Shown in pieces: positions 1 to 7,663 of a stretch of DNA of 64,000 bases. Origin of the DNA: Microbacterium foliorum. GTDB taxonomy: Bacteria; Actinomycetota; Actinomycetes; Actinomycetales; Microbacteriaceae. A program made the translations under genes and the position numbers. Positions within the stretch are counted from its first letter, which is position 1; every line of letters starts with the position of its first letter. The stretch covers positions 1,240,001 to 1,304,000 of the forward strand of contig NZ_CP041040.1 in assembly GCF_006385575.1 (NCBI RefSeq), given 5' to 3'. The notes under the pieces are model-generated. The model did no database searches. It was not told the DNA's origin and saw only the letters and a program-made list of their open reading frames with translations.

Positions 1-92
1 GTCTGCTGTGGCTGCGTCAGTCGTTCCTCATCGTGGTGTTCGCCGCTGCGCTCGTGGCCGCTCTCCTGCGGCTTCTCGGTCTCGCTGCCTGA
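1..92 (+). CDS. C-terminal end of a small membrane protein (partial)
   Basis: An open frame enters from the left edge (codons begin at base 3) and ends at TGA 90-92, giving 29 residues. The tail is strongly hydrophobic with one arginine pair and looks like a final membrane helix. It resembles the last helix of AzlD-type branched-chain amino acid export subunits, but too little is present to assign a family. The next gene follows 35 nt downstream on the same strand. Confidence 0.4.
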   Translation, partial: LLWLRQSFLIVVFAAALVAALLRLLGLAA

Positions 93-127
93 GCTGGGCA
101 GATCATCGGCGCGCGTAGGATCGACTC

Positions 128-604
128 GTGCGTAACGGATGGATCTCCCGGGTGCTCTCATGGATCGCCGCGGCTCTCGTCGGCGGCGTCTTCGGCGTCG
201 CAGGGACGATCGGCCACAGCCTGATGTGGGGGCCGGTGCCTGTGGGGCTCCTGGTGGGAGCGATCGCGTGCGGCTCGATCCTCGTCGCGATCCGCGCACT
301 CACCCACGACCGAGGCGCGACTCTCGCCGCGGGGCTCGGCATGCTGGGCATGCTGGTGCTCATCTCCGGTGTGGGCCCAGGCGGATCGGTCGTGGTCGAA
401 GACACGCTCAGCGGTCGCATCTGGACCTATCTCGTGGCTGGGCTCGTACTGCTCGCCGTGGCGTGGCCGTCGTTCTCCCGGCTACCCGCACGCACCGAGG
501 CGCAGGCGTCCGTGCCCGCAGTGCCGTCCGAGGCCTCCGATGCCGACGCGACGGGTGCCCGGCGTGCCCCTGTCCTGGGCGATCGGACGGGCAGCGAGTC
601 GTAG
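128..604 (+). CDS. Small four-helix membrane protein, DUF6113-like
   Basis: 158 residues from a GTG start. Four hydrophobic segments (about residues 7-28, 37-57, 65-84 and 98-116) are followed by a hydrophilic, alanine-rich C-terminal tail predicted to be cytoplasmic. I see no catalytic motif. In actinobacteria a small membrane protein of this kind (DUF6113) is commonly found immediately before the ferredoxin/dapC pair, as here; the family name rests on length and position and is tentative. Its TAG stop lies inside the hexamer TAGACT that appears to be the -10 box of the ferredoxin gene. Confidence 0.6.
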   Translation: MRNGWISRVLSWIAAALVGGVFGVAGTIGHSLMWGPVPVGLLVGAIACGSILVAIRALTHDRGATLAAGLGMLGMLVLISGVGPGGSVVVEDTLSGRIWTYLVAGLVLLAVAWPSFSRLPARTEAQASVPAVPSEASDADATGARRAPVLGDRTGSES

Positions 605-607
605 ACT
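602..607 (+). promoter_or_regulatory. -10 box of fdxA (leaderless)
   Basis: TAGACT, six bases before the GTG start of the ferredoxin gene; the spacer is all purine (ggggga). No convincing -35 hexamer is visible. Confidence 0.5.
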
Positions 608-613
608 GGGGGA

Positions 614-934
614 GTGACGTATGTGATCGCTCTCCCGTGCGTCGATGTCAAGGATCGCGCCTGCATCGACGAGTGCCCCGTTGACTGTATCTACGAGGGC
701 GAACGCTCGCTGTACATCCACCCCGACGAATGTGTCGACTGCGGGGCGTGCGAGCCGGTGTGCCCCGTCGAGGCGATCTACTACGAAGACGATCTGCCCG
801 ACGAGTGGCAGGACTACTACAAGGCCAACGTCGAGTTCTTCGACGAGGTCGGCTCTCCGGGTGGTGCCGCCAAGGTCGGCGTCATCGCGCACGATCACCC
901 GATCATCGCCGCTCTTCCGCCACAGGGCGAGTAG
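614..934 (+). CDS. fdxA: 7Fe-8S ferredoxin
   Basis: 106 residues. The N-terminal half carries a bacterial 7Fe ferredoxin cysteine pattern: C9, C17 and C21 early, then a [12 protein letters not shown] motif around residues 38-49 for the [4Fe-4S] cluster. The extended acidic C-terminal half ([11 protein letters not shown] and beyond) is typical of actinobacterial and mycobacterial FdxA/FdxC. It is a soluble low-potential electron carrier; its partner cannot be read from the sequence. dapC starts three bases after its stop codon, so the two are probably cotranscribed, the same adjacency as fdxC-dapC in Mycobacterium tuberculosis. Confidence 0.95.
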   Translation: MTYVIALPCVDVKDRACIDECPVDCIYEGERSLYIHPDECVDCGACEPVCPVEAIYYEDDLPDEWQDYYKANVEFFDEVGSPGGAAKVGVIAHDHPIIAALPPQGE

Positions 935-937
935 TCC

Positions 938-2050
938 GTGAGCGTTCGCGATCTCGCCGACTATCCGTGGGACGCGGTCGTTCCCTACCGCCAGCGCGCC
1001 GCCCTGCATCCGCGGGGCATAGTCGACCTGTCCGTCGGTTCGCCGGTCGACCCGACGCCCGAACTGATCCGCAGAGCGCTGTCCGACGCGACGGACGCGC
1101 ACGCATACCCGCAGACCGTCGGCACGCCCGCTCTGCGTGAGGCGATCATCGCGTGGTACGCCCGCCGCAGGCGAGTGGCCGACCTCACGGTCGACAATGT
1201 CCTGCCCACGATCGGCTCGAAGGAGCTCGTGGCCCTGCTGCCGACCCTGCTGGGTCTCGGCGCCGGTGACATCGTCGTGCATCCGCGGATCGCGTACCCG
1301 ACCTACGAGGTGGGTGCCCGCGTCGTCGGGGCCACACCGCTGCCTTCCGACGATCCTGCCGACTGGCCTCAGGGCACCAAGCTCATCTGGATCAACACAC
1401 CGGGCAACCCCGACGGCCGCACCTGGACGGTGGAGGAGCTGTCAGCCGCGGTGCTGCGGGCCCGTGAGTTGGGGGCCGTGCTCGCGAGTGACGAGTGCTA
1501 CGCCGAGCTCGGGTGGGAGGGCCAGTGGGCGACCGAGTCGATCCCCTCGATCCTCGACCCGCGCGTCACGGGCGGCAGCAGGGCGAACCTGCTCAGCGTC
1601 TATTCGCTGAGCAAGCAGTCGAATCTCGCAGGCTACCGGGCGGCCTTCGTCGCGGGGTGCGCGCGCATCGTCGGCGAGTTGCTCACCGCGCGCAAGCACC
1701 TGGGGCTGATGCCGCCGGAGCCGGTGCAGCACGCGATGGCTTTGGCCCTGGGCGACGATGAGCACGTCGCGGTCCAGAAGGAGCTCTACCGTGCGCGGCG
1801 CGACATGCTGCGACCGGCGCTCGAAGCCGCGGGGTTCCGGATCGACGGCTCGGAAGCAGGTCTCTACCTGTGGGCGACCGAGGGGCAGGATGCCTGGGCG
1901 AGCATCGAGAGGCTGGCCGATCTCGGCATCCTCGCGGGCCCCGGCCCGTTCTACGGTGCCTCCTCGAGTCAGCACGTACGGCTGGCGCTGACGGCACCTT
2001 CCGAACGGATCGCCGAGGGCGCGCGGCGCCTGCGCGAACAGGCCGTGTAG
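938..2050 (+). CDS. dapC: Succinyldiaminopimelate aminotransferase
   Basis: 370 residues, GTG start three bases after fdxA. It is a fold-type I (class I/II) PLP aminotransferase: the substrate-loop NTPGNPDGRTW, the DECYAELGW segment and the PLP-lysine motif SLSKQSNLAGYR are all present. The enzyme transfers an amino group from glutamate to N-succinyl-2-amino-6-ketopimelate in the succinylase branch of DAP/lysine synthesis, which supplies both lysine and peptidoglycan. The DapC assignment is supported by adjacency to fdxA and by dapD and dapE lying within 6 kb. A related aminotransferase at 44.8 kb has no such context. Confidence 0.92.
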   Translation: MSVRDLADYPWDAVVPYRQRAALHPRGIVDLSVGSPVDPTPELIRRALSDATDAHAYPQTVGTPALREAIIAWYARRRRVADLTVDNVLPTIGSKELVALLPTLLGLGAGDIVVHPRIAYPTYEVGARVVGATPLPSDDPADWPQGTKLIWINTPGNPDGRTWTVEELSAAVLRARELGAVLASDECYAELGWEGQWATESIPSILDPRVTGGSRANLLSVYSLSKQSNLAGYRAAFVAGCARIVGELLTARKHLGLMPPEPVQHAMALALGDDEHVAVQKELYRARRDMLRPALEAAGFRIDGSEAGLYLWATEGQDAWASIERLADLGILAGPGPFYGASSSQHVRLALTAPSERIAEGARRLREQAV

Positions 2051-2083
2051 GTTCTCGCCTCAGACCGATGGTTCTTTTGTCGG

Positions 2084-2115
2084 TTGTCACAGTAGGCCTG
2101 TGCGCCTACTAGGCT
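2084..2115 (+). promoter_or_regulatory. gltA promoter with embedded dyad operator
   Basis: TTGTCA (2084-2089) is a good -35 match. Either TACTAG at 2107-2112 (17-bp spacing) or TAGGCT at 2110-2115 can serve as the -10. The spacer contains a perfect dyad, AGTAGGC-N6-GCCTACT (2091-2110), which would let a dimeric repressor compete with RNA polymerase. A leader of about 100 nt follows before the gltA ribosome binding site. Confidence 0.5.
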
Positions 2116-2218
2116 GTAAAGGCGATTCGGTCATGTATCGATGATCTCGAACAGACCTGGTGCACAGCGCCGTGACATCGCCACATCCGACTTGATGAAG
2201 ATCCATGAGGAGGCCCGC

Positions 2219-3514
2219 GTGAGCGCAGCGGCAGAGCAGCAGGCGACAGCGAAGCTGACGATCGGCGATACGACCGCTGAGTTCCCACTCGTGCGAGGCA
2301 CGGCGGGCAATGACAGCATCGACTTCTCGACGCTGACGCGACAGACCGGCTACACGGGGCTCGACTACGGTTTCGTCAACACCGCATCGACCAAGTCCGC
2401 GATCACATTCATCGACGGAGACAAGGGCATCCTGCGCTACCGCGGATATCCGATCGAGCAGCTCGCCGGATCGACGAGCTACCTCGAGGTCGCATGGCTC
2501 CTCATCTACGGCGAGCTGCCCTCCGCCGCCGAGCTCGCCGAGTTCGACGAGAAGATCCGTCGGCACACGCTGCTGCACGAAGACCTGAAGCGCTTCTTCT
2601 CGGCCCTTCCGCACACCGCGCACCCGATGTCGGTGCTGTCGTCGGCCGTCGCCGCGCTCTCGACCTACTACGAGGGCCAGACCGACCCGCACAACCCCGA
2701 GCACGTCGAGCTGAACATGATCCGGATGCTGGCGAAGCTGCCGGTCATCGCCGCCTACGCGCACAAGAAGAGCGTCGGCCAGGCGTTCCTCTACCCCGAC
2801 AACTCCCTCGGCTTCGTCGAGAACTTCCTCAAGCTCAACTTCGGCGTGCATTCCGAGGAGTACGAGGTCAACCCGGTCATGTCGAAGGCTCTCGAGCTGC
2901 TGCTCATCCTGCACGAAGACCACGAGCAGAACGCGTCGACCTCGACCGTGCGTCTCGTCGGCTCGACCGGCGCCAATCAGTTCGCGTCGATCTCCGCGGG
3001 CATCCAGGCCCTTTCCGGGCCGCTGCACGGTGGTGCGAACGAGGCCGTCCTCACCATGCTCGGGCAGATCCGTGACTCGGGTCAGAGCGTCTCTCGCTTC
3101 GTCGAGCGGGTGAAGAACAAAGAAGAGGGCGTCAAGCTCATGGGCTTCGGGCACCGGGTCTACAAGAACTACGACCCCCGCGCCAAGCTCGTCAAGGAGG
3201 CCGCGGGTGAGGTGCTCGCCGAACTCGGCGTCACCGACCCGCTGCTCGACCTCGCTCAGGAGCTCGAAGAGCTCGCTCTCGCTGACGACTACTTCAAGGA
3301 GCGTCGTCTCTACCCGAACGTCGACTTCTACACCGGCGTCATCTACAAGGCGATGGGCTTCCCGACGCGCATGTTCACCGTGCTGTTCGCGATCGGTCGT
3401 CTGCCCGGGTGGCTCGCGCAGTGGCGTGAGCTGCAGCTCGACCCGCAGACCAAGATCGGCCGCCCGCAGCAGCTCTACACGGGATCTCCCGAGCGCACCT
3501 TCCAGACCCGCTGA
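2219..3514 (+). CDS. gltA: Citrate synthase (type II)
   Basis: 431 residues. It condenses oxaloacetate and acetyl-CoA to citrate, the entry step of the TCA cycle. Visible family motifs are LHEDHEQNAST (catalytic His region), SGPLHGGANE (His), GFGHRVYKNYDPRA (His and Arg) and VDFYTGVIY (catalytic Asp). Length and the N-terminal beta-rich extension match the hexameric type II enzyme. I chose GTG 2219 because a strong GAGGAGG ribosome binding site lies 5-11 bases upstream; an in-frame ATG at 2141 would add 26 residues with no family resemblance. The gene is preceded by its own promoter with a dyad and stands alone. Confidence 0.95.
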   Translation: MSAAAEQQATAKLTIGDTTAEFPLVRGTAGNDSIDFSTLTRQTGYTGLDYGFVNTASTKSAITFIDGDKGILRYRGYPIEQLAGSTSYLEVAWLLIYGELPSAAELAEFDEKIRRHTLLHEDLKRFFSALPHTAHPMSVLSSAVAALSTYYEGQTDPHNPEHVELNMIRMLAKLPVIAAYAHKKSVGQAFLYPDNSLGFVENFLKLNFGVHSEEYEVNPVMSKALELLLILHEDHEQNASTSTVRLVGSTGANQFASISAGIQALSGPLHGGANEAVLTMLGQIRDSGQSVSRFVERVKNKEEGVKLMGFGHRVYKNYDPRAKLVKEAAGEVLAELGVTDPLLDLAQELEELALADDYFKERRLYPNVDFYTGVIYKAMGFPTRMFTVLFAIGRLPGWLAQWRELQLDPQTKIGRPQQLYTGSPERTFQTR

Positions 3515-3525
3515 CATCGAGCACG

Positions 3526-3831
3526 ATGCCTGTCGTCAGCGCTGAGGCAGTCGTGCCGGTAGACCTGGCGATCGCCTTCGCGGTGTCTCAGACGACGGGA
3601 GCGGTGCGCCGACGCTGGGACCGCTTCATCAGCGAGCAGCATCTCATGGACGACGCGGATGCCCCTGCGAAGGGCGTGCGCACCTTCACCCGGCAGCGGT
3701 TCGGTCTCTCGATGGTCAGCCGCTACGTGTCGTACGCCCCGCCCACGAACGTGGGCATGGTGATGGAGCGCGGGCCCTGGTTCGTCCGCGGATGCTCGGA
3801 TCCGCAGGCTCTGGCGGCGGTGAGGCGCTGA
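3526..3831 (+). pseudogene. Truncated SRPBCC-type (DUF2505-like/START-fold) protein
   Basis: An open frame of 101 residues, 11 bases after gltA. The N-terminal part (EAVVPVDLAIAFAV, RWDRFI, SMVSRYVSYAPPTNVGM, MERGPWF) reads like the first two thirds of an SRPBCC polyketide-cyclase/START domain, which normally runs 140-160 residues. After MERGPWF, where the family continues into further strands and the long C-terminal helix, the frame becomes a short unrelated tail (VRGCSDPQALAAVRR) and stops. This looks like a deletion or frameshift that removed the helix forming the ligand pocket. It is probably non-functional, though a short expressed protein cannot be excluded. Confidence 0.5.
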
Positions 3832-3879
3832 CCACGGCGCTCTCCGTACTCTCGAGCTTCAATACGGGGCGCAGAAAAG

Positions 3880-3915
3880 CGGGTGCGTCGATGCCTGAGC
3901 ATCGGCGCACCCGCC
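3880..3915 (-). terminator. Rho-independent terminator of the DEAD-box helicase gene
   Basis: A 16-bp stem (GCGGGTGCGTCGATGC pairing with GCATCGGCGCACCCGC, one wobble) around a CTGA loop. Read on the minus strand it is followed by TTTTCT, so it mainly ends the helicase transcript; it also lies downstream of the plus-strand gene before it. Confidence 0.8.
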
Positions 3916-3931
3916 TCTATGACAGCTGGGG

Positions 3932-5341
3932 TCAGCGGCCCTGCGAGCTCCAGCCGCGGCCGCCCTGGCTGCGAGACTGACCGCCCTGGCGGGATCCGCC
4001 CTGACGTGAACCGGCCTGCGCTGCCGGTGCACCCTGGCCGCCCTGGCCCGAGCGGGGACGACGGCTGCGACGCGACGGCGGGTTGGCTGCCGAGTTGCGC
4101 TCACCGCCCGCCGGGCGCTGCTTGGGTGCCTGGCGCTGCTGCTGCTGCTGGATGGGAGCAGGACGCACGTGTGCGGCGCGCTCGGGAACCAGCTCGCTGA
4201 CGGCGGCCGTGGTGACGGGCTCGAGAGCGGCGCTGATCGCTGCCTTGCGCAGCAGGTCCTTCACATCGCGGCGCTGCTCGGGGAGCACCACCGTGACGAC
4301 CGTTCCTGCGGCCCCGGCGCGAGCAGTGCGACCAGAGCGGTGCAGGTACGCCTTGTGCTCCATCGGCGGGTCGACGTGGACGACGAGATCGACGTTGTCG
4401 ACGTGCACACCGCGTGCGGCGACGTCGGTGGCGACGAGGACGCGGACACCGCCGTCTTCGGGGGCTGCCGAGAAGGCTCCGAGGTTGCGCTCACGCGCAT
4501 TCTGCGACAGGTTGCCGTGGAGGTCGACGGCCGGGATGCCGGCCGCGGTGAGCTGCTTCGCGAGCTTCTTGGCCTGGTGCTTCGTGCGGGTGAAGAGGAT
4601 GCGCCGGCCGGTGCCGGACGCGAGCTCGCGCACGAGCTCGGTCTTGTTGTCGGTCGAGTCGACGACCAGCACGCGGTGGGTCATCTCTCCGACGGGGACG
4701 CTCTCTTCGTCCACCTCGTGGCTGACGGCGTTCGAGAGGAAGCGGCGGGCGAGCGTGTCGATGCCGCGGTCGAGGGTCGCGCTGAAGAGCAGACGCTGGC
4801 CTCCGGCCGGCGTGGCGGTGAGGATGCGGGTGACGCCCGGGAGGAACCCGAGGTCGGCCATGTGATCGGCCTCGTCGAGGACAGTGACCTCGACGGCGTC
4901 GAGCTGCACGACCCGCTGCTTCATCAGGTCTTCCAGGCGGCCGGGGCACGCGACGACGATGTCGACGCCGTTGCGCATCGCCTGCTCCTGCGGGCGCTGG
5001 CTGACGCCGCCGAAGACGGTCGTGACGCGCAGGCCCTTGGCCTCGGCGAGCGGTGCGATGGTCGCTGCGATCTGGGTGGCGAGCTCCCTGGTCGGGGCGA
5101 GCACGAGACCACGCGGGTGGCCGGGGCGGCTGCTGCGCGAAGACGCGGAAAGGCGGGCGACGAGAGGAAGGGCGAACGCGATCGTCTTGCCGCTGCCGGT
5201 GCGGCCGCGGCCGAGGAGGTCACGACCGGCGAGGGAGTCGGGAAGCGTGTCGCGCTGAATCGCGAACGCCTCGGTCTTGCCGTCCTTGGTGAGGACGGCG
5301 GCGAGGTCGGCGGGCACGCCGAGATCGAGGAAGGAAGTCAT
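3932..5341 (-). CDS. DEAD-box ATP-dependent RNA helicase
   Basis: 469 residues. RecA-like domain 1 has a Q-motif (AFAIQRDTLP), motif I GRTGSGKT (residues 46-53), PTRELA, DEAD in VLDEADHMADLGF and SAT. Domain 2 has LVATDVAARGVHVDNV and motif VI HRSGRTARAG. The last 70 residues are low complexity: a glutamine run, then arginine/glycine/serine/glutamine-rich repeats likely to bind RNA nonspecifically. Start set at the ATG giving MTSFLDLG, which begins exactly where the Q-motif domain should; the open frame runs 61 residues further upstream with no homology. RNA unwinding in ribosome assembly or mRNA decay is the family role; the exact target is unknown. A second DEAD-box gene lies at 20.4 kb. 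Confidence 0.93.
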   Translation of the reverse strand: MTSFLDLGVPADLAAVLTKDGKTEAFAIQRDTLPDSLAGRDLLGRGRTGSGKTIAFALPLVARLSASSRSSRPGHPRGLVLAPTRELATQIAATIAPLAEAKGLRVTTVFGGVSQRPQEQAMRNGVDIVVACPGRLEDLMKQRVVQLDAVEVTVLDEADHMADLGFLPGVTRILTATPAGGQRLLFSATLDRGIDTLARRFLSNAVSHEVDEESVPVGEMTHRVLVVDSTDNKTELVRELASGTGRRILFTRTKHQAKKLAKQLTAAGIPAVDLHGNLSQNARERNLGAFSAAPEDGGVRVLVATDVAARGVHVDNVDLVVHVDPPMEHKAYLHRSGRTARAGAAGTVVTVVLPEQRRDVKDLLRKAAISAALEPVTTAAVSELVPERAAHVRPAPIQQQQQRQAPKQRPAGGERNSAANPPSRRSRRPRSGQGGQGAPAAQAGSRQGGSRQGGQSRSQGGRGWSSQGR

Positions 5342-5570
5342 AGGGGTGTGTCTCCGTGAAAATGCACGCACGTACCAACGGGCCGGGTGCGGAAGGGTGG
5401 GCGACGGCGCGGGATCGCGCATCGTTTCGCCGTTCGAAATGGCCAGAACCAGGCAAGTGGCGCGGGAGCGTGTCGACGACGCAGACGTCTCGCACTGCGA
5501 GGATCGTCGATTCGACACTATCACGCGTCAGGGGGAGAAGCCTGGGACGCGCTCTCGCTCAGCGCGTCGC

Positions 5571-6524
5571 TCAGGCGTGCAGCGCCTCGTTGAGCGTGAC
5601 GCCGACACCCGCGCGCCGCACGGCCTCGACTGCTCCGCTCAGCGAGTTGCGGCGGAACAGCAGCCCATCCTGACCCGACAGCTCGGCACCCTTGACCGTC
5701 TTCCTGCCGCCGTCGGGAGTCGACGGGCCGTCGAGGAGCACGATTTTGGTGCCCGCCGTCACGTAGAGCCCGGCTTCCACGATGCAGTCGTCGCCGAGCG
5801 AGATGCCGATGCCCGCGTTGGCGCCCAACAGTGTGCGGGCTCCGATGGAGACCCGGTGCGAGCCGCCGCCCGAGAGCGTGCCCATGATCGACGAGCCACC
5901 GCCGATGTCACTGCCGTCGCCGACCACGACTCCCTGAGAGATGCGTCCTTCGACCATCGACGCACCCAACGTGCCCGCGTTGAAGTTCACGAAGCCCTCG
6001 TGCATCACGGTCGTGCCGGGGGAGAGGTGAGCGCCGAGGCGGACGCGCGAGGCGTCAGCGATGCGCACGCCCGCCGGCTGCACGTAGTCGGTGAGCCGGG
6101 GGAACTTGTCGAGCCCCTGCACCTGGATCCCTGCCCGCTGGAGCAGCGGGCGAAGTCGCGCGGCGTCATCGGGGTGCACGGGGCCGGCGTTTGTCCAGGC
6201 CACGTTCGGCAGGTGGGCGAAGATGCCGTCGAGGTTGAGCTCGTTCGGTCGCACGACCAGGTGGGAGAGCGCGTGCAGTCGCAGGTACGCGTCCACGGTC
6301 GATGCGGGCGCGGCATCCAGATCGATGTGCAGCTGCACGGTCTCGACGGTGACGTTGCGGCGCTCATCTGGACCGGTCAGAGCGCCGAGGGCGACGAGTG
6401 CGGCCGCGGCGTCTTCGGTCGACGGGGCTTCGGTGAGCACCTCGGGGAACCACGCGTCGAGAACTGTGCCGTCGCCGGCGATCGTCGAAAGTCCGGTACC
6501 CCACACGGTGCGCGCCTCAGTCAT
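5571..6524 (-). CDS. dapD: Tetrahydrodipicolinate N-succinyltransferase
   Basis: 317 residues. It succinylates 2,3,4,5-tetrahydrodipicolinate with succinyl-CoA, the committed step of the succinylase DAP pathway. The C-terminal half is a left-handed beta-helix of hexapeptide repeats (GAHLSPGTTVMHEGFVN through IGARTLLGANAGIGISLGDD). The long N-terminal domain and the segment MVEGRISQGVVVGDGSDIGGG are typical of the actinobacterial DapD form. It is divergent from dapE with only 65 bp between, matching the Rv1201c/Rv1202 arrangement in M. tuberculosis. The hexamer TACCGT followed by GGAGGC precedes its ATG. Confidence 0.95.
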   Translation of the reverse strand: MTEARTVWGTGLSTIAGDGTVLDAWFPEVLTEAPSTEDAAAALVALGALTGPDERRNVTVETVQLHIDLDAAPASTVDAYLRLHALSHLVVRPNELNLDGIFAHLPNVAWTNAGPVHPDDAARLRPLLQRAGIQVQGLDKFPRLTDYVQPAGVRIADASRVRLGAHLSPGTTVMHEGFVNFNAGTLGASMVEGRISQGVVVGDGSDIGGGSSIMGTLSGGGSHRVSIGARTLLGANAGIGISLGDDCIVEAGLYVTAGTKIVLLDGPSTPDGGRKTVKGAELSGQDGLLFRRNSLSGAVEAVRRAGVGVTLNEALHA

Positions 6525-6530
6525 GCCTCC

Positions 6531-6536
6531 ACGGTA
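6531..6536 (-). promoter_or_regulatory. -10 box of dapD
   Basis: On the minus strand TACCGT lies six bases (GGAGGC) before the dapD start codon. Confidence 0.45.
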
Positions 6537-6577
6537 TCGCGAGCGGGGGTGGACGATCGCACAGATGTCGGGGTAAG

Positions 6578-6583
6578 TAGGCT
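6578..6583 (+). promoter_or_regulatory. -10 box of dapE (leaderless)
   Basis: TAGGCT, six bases (gggtgc) before the dapE ATG; no ribosome binding site is present between them, so translation probably begins at the transcript end. Confidence 0.6.
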
Positions 6584-6589
6584 GGGTGC

Positions 6590-7663
6590 ATGATGCTCGA
6601 TCTGACAGCGTCCTCTGTCGACCTGACCCGTGCGATCTGCGACATCCCGAGTGTCTCGGGTGACGAGACGACGCTCGCGGATGCCATCGAGGAGGCGATC
6701 TCTGCCTACTCGCATCTCGAGGTGATCCGCCACGGCAACACGATCGTCGCCCGCACGAACCTCGGACGAGCCCAGCGGGTGGCGATCGCAGGACATATCG
6801 ACACCGTGCCGATCAACGGCAACGTGCCGACGAAGGACCTCGAGATCGACGGTGTCGCCTACCTCTGGGGCCGAGGGACCGTCGACATGAAGAGCGGCAC
6901 CGCGGTGCAGCTCAAACTCGCCGCCGAGCTCACCGAGCCCTCGGTCGACATCACCTGGATGTGGTACGACAACGAGGAGGTCGAGGCGTCGAAGAACGGA
7001 CTCGCGCTTCTCGCCGCGGTGCGGCCGGATCTCTTCCGGGCCGATTTCGCGATCCTCGGTGAGCCGTCGAACGGTGAGGTCGAGGGCGGATGCAACGGCA
7101 CGATGCGTGCGATCGTGCGCACCACCGGCGTCCGCGCGCACGCCGCCCGTGCCTGGATCGGTGAGAACGCCATCCATAGGGCCGCTCCGATCCTCGCGCG
7201 TCTGGCCGAGTACCGTGCGAAAGAGATCGCGGTCGACGGACTGCTCTATCGCGAGAGCATGAGCGCCGTCCGGATCACAGGAGGGGTCGCGGGCAACGTG
7301 ATACCCGACGCGTGCGAGGTCGAAGTGAACTACCGGTTCGCTCCGAGCAAGTCTGCGGCGGATGCGGAAGCGCACATCCGCAACCTCCTGGCCGGCTTCG
7401 ACGTCGAGATCACCGACGCCGCCGAAGGCGCCCGGCCCGGTCTCGATGCGCCGATCGCCCGGGAGTTCGTGGCTGCCGTCGGCGCCGAGCCGCGCCCCAA
7501 GTACGGGTGGACCGACGTCGCACGCTTCTCGGCTCTCGGCATCCCCGCCGTGAACTACGGACCGGGAGACCCGCACCTCGCGCACCATGACGAGGAGCGC
7601 GTTCCGCTCGCGCAGATCGACGCCGTCGAGCGAGGACTGCGCGCATGGCTCAGTTCGCGCTGA
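6590..7663 (+). CDS. dapE: Succinyl-diaminopimelate desuccinylase
   Basis: 357 residues, M20 dinuclear zinc hydrolase. It releases succinate from N-succinyl-LL-DAP. Metal-ligand motifs are in place: AGHIDTVP (His), GRGTVDMKSG (Asp), DNEEVE (catalytic and ligand Glu), GEPSNGEVE and, near the end, GDPHLAHHDEE (His). The dimerisation domain lies between, with the GNVIPDACEVEVNYR strand. The start is ATG-ATG; the first fits the -10 spacing. Together with dapC and dapD it completes three of the four late succinylase-branch steps within the first 8 kb. The downstream membrane protein overlaps its 3' end by 19 bases, so the two are likely translationally coupled. Confidence 0.95.
   Translation: MMLDLTASSVDLTRAICDIPSVSGDETTLADAIEEAISAYSHLEVIRHGNTIVARTNLGRAQRVAIAGHIDTVPINGNVPTKDLEIDGVAYLWGRGTVDMKSGTAVQLKLAAELTEPSVDITWMWYDNEEVEASKNGLALLAAVRPDLFRADFAILGEPSNGEVEGGCNGTMRAIVRTTGVRAHAARAWIGENAIHRAAPILARLAEYRAKEIAVDGLLYRESMSAVRITGGVAGNVIPDACEVEVNYRFAPSKSAADAEAHIRNLLAGFDVEITDAAEGARPGLDAPIAREFVAAVGAEPRPKYGWTDVARFSALGIPAVNYGPGDPHLAHHDEERVPLAQIDAVERGLRAWLSSR

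Noticed and set aside
5342..5570. Riboswitch or small RNA in the 229-bp stretch between the helicase and dapD genes
   Set aside because: No aptamer-like conserved core or strong hairpin was found; it is most likely the helicase leader and promoter, and I see nothing else in it.
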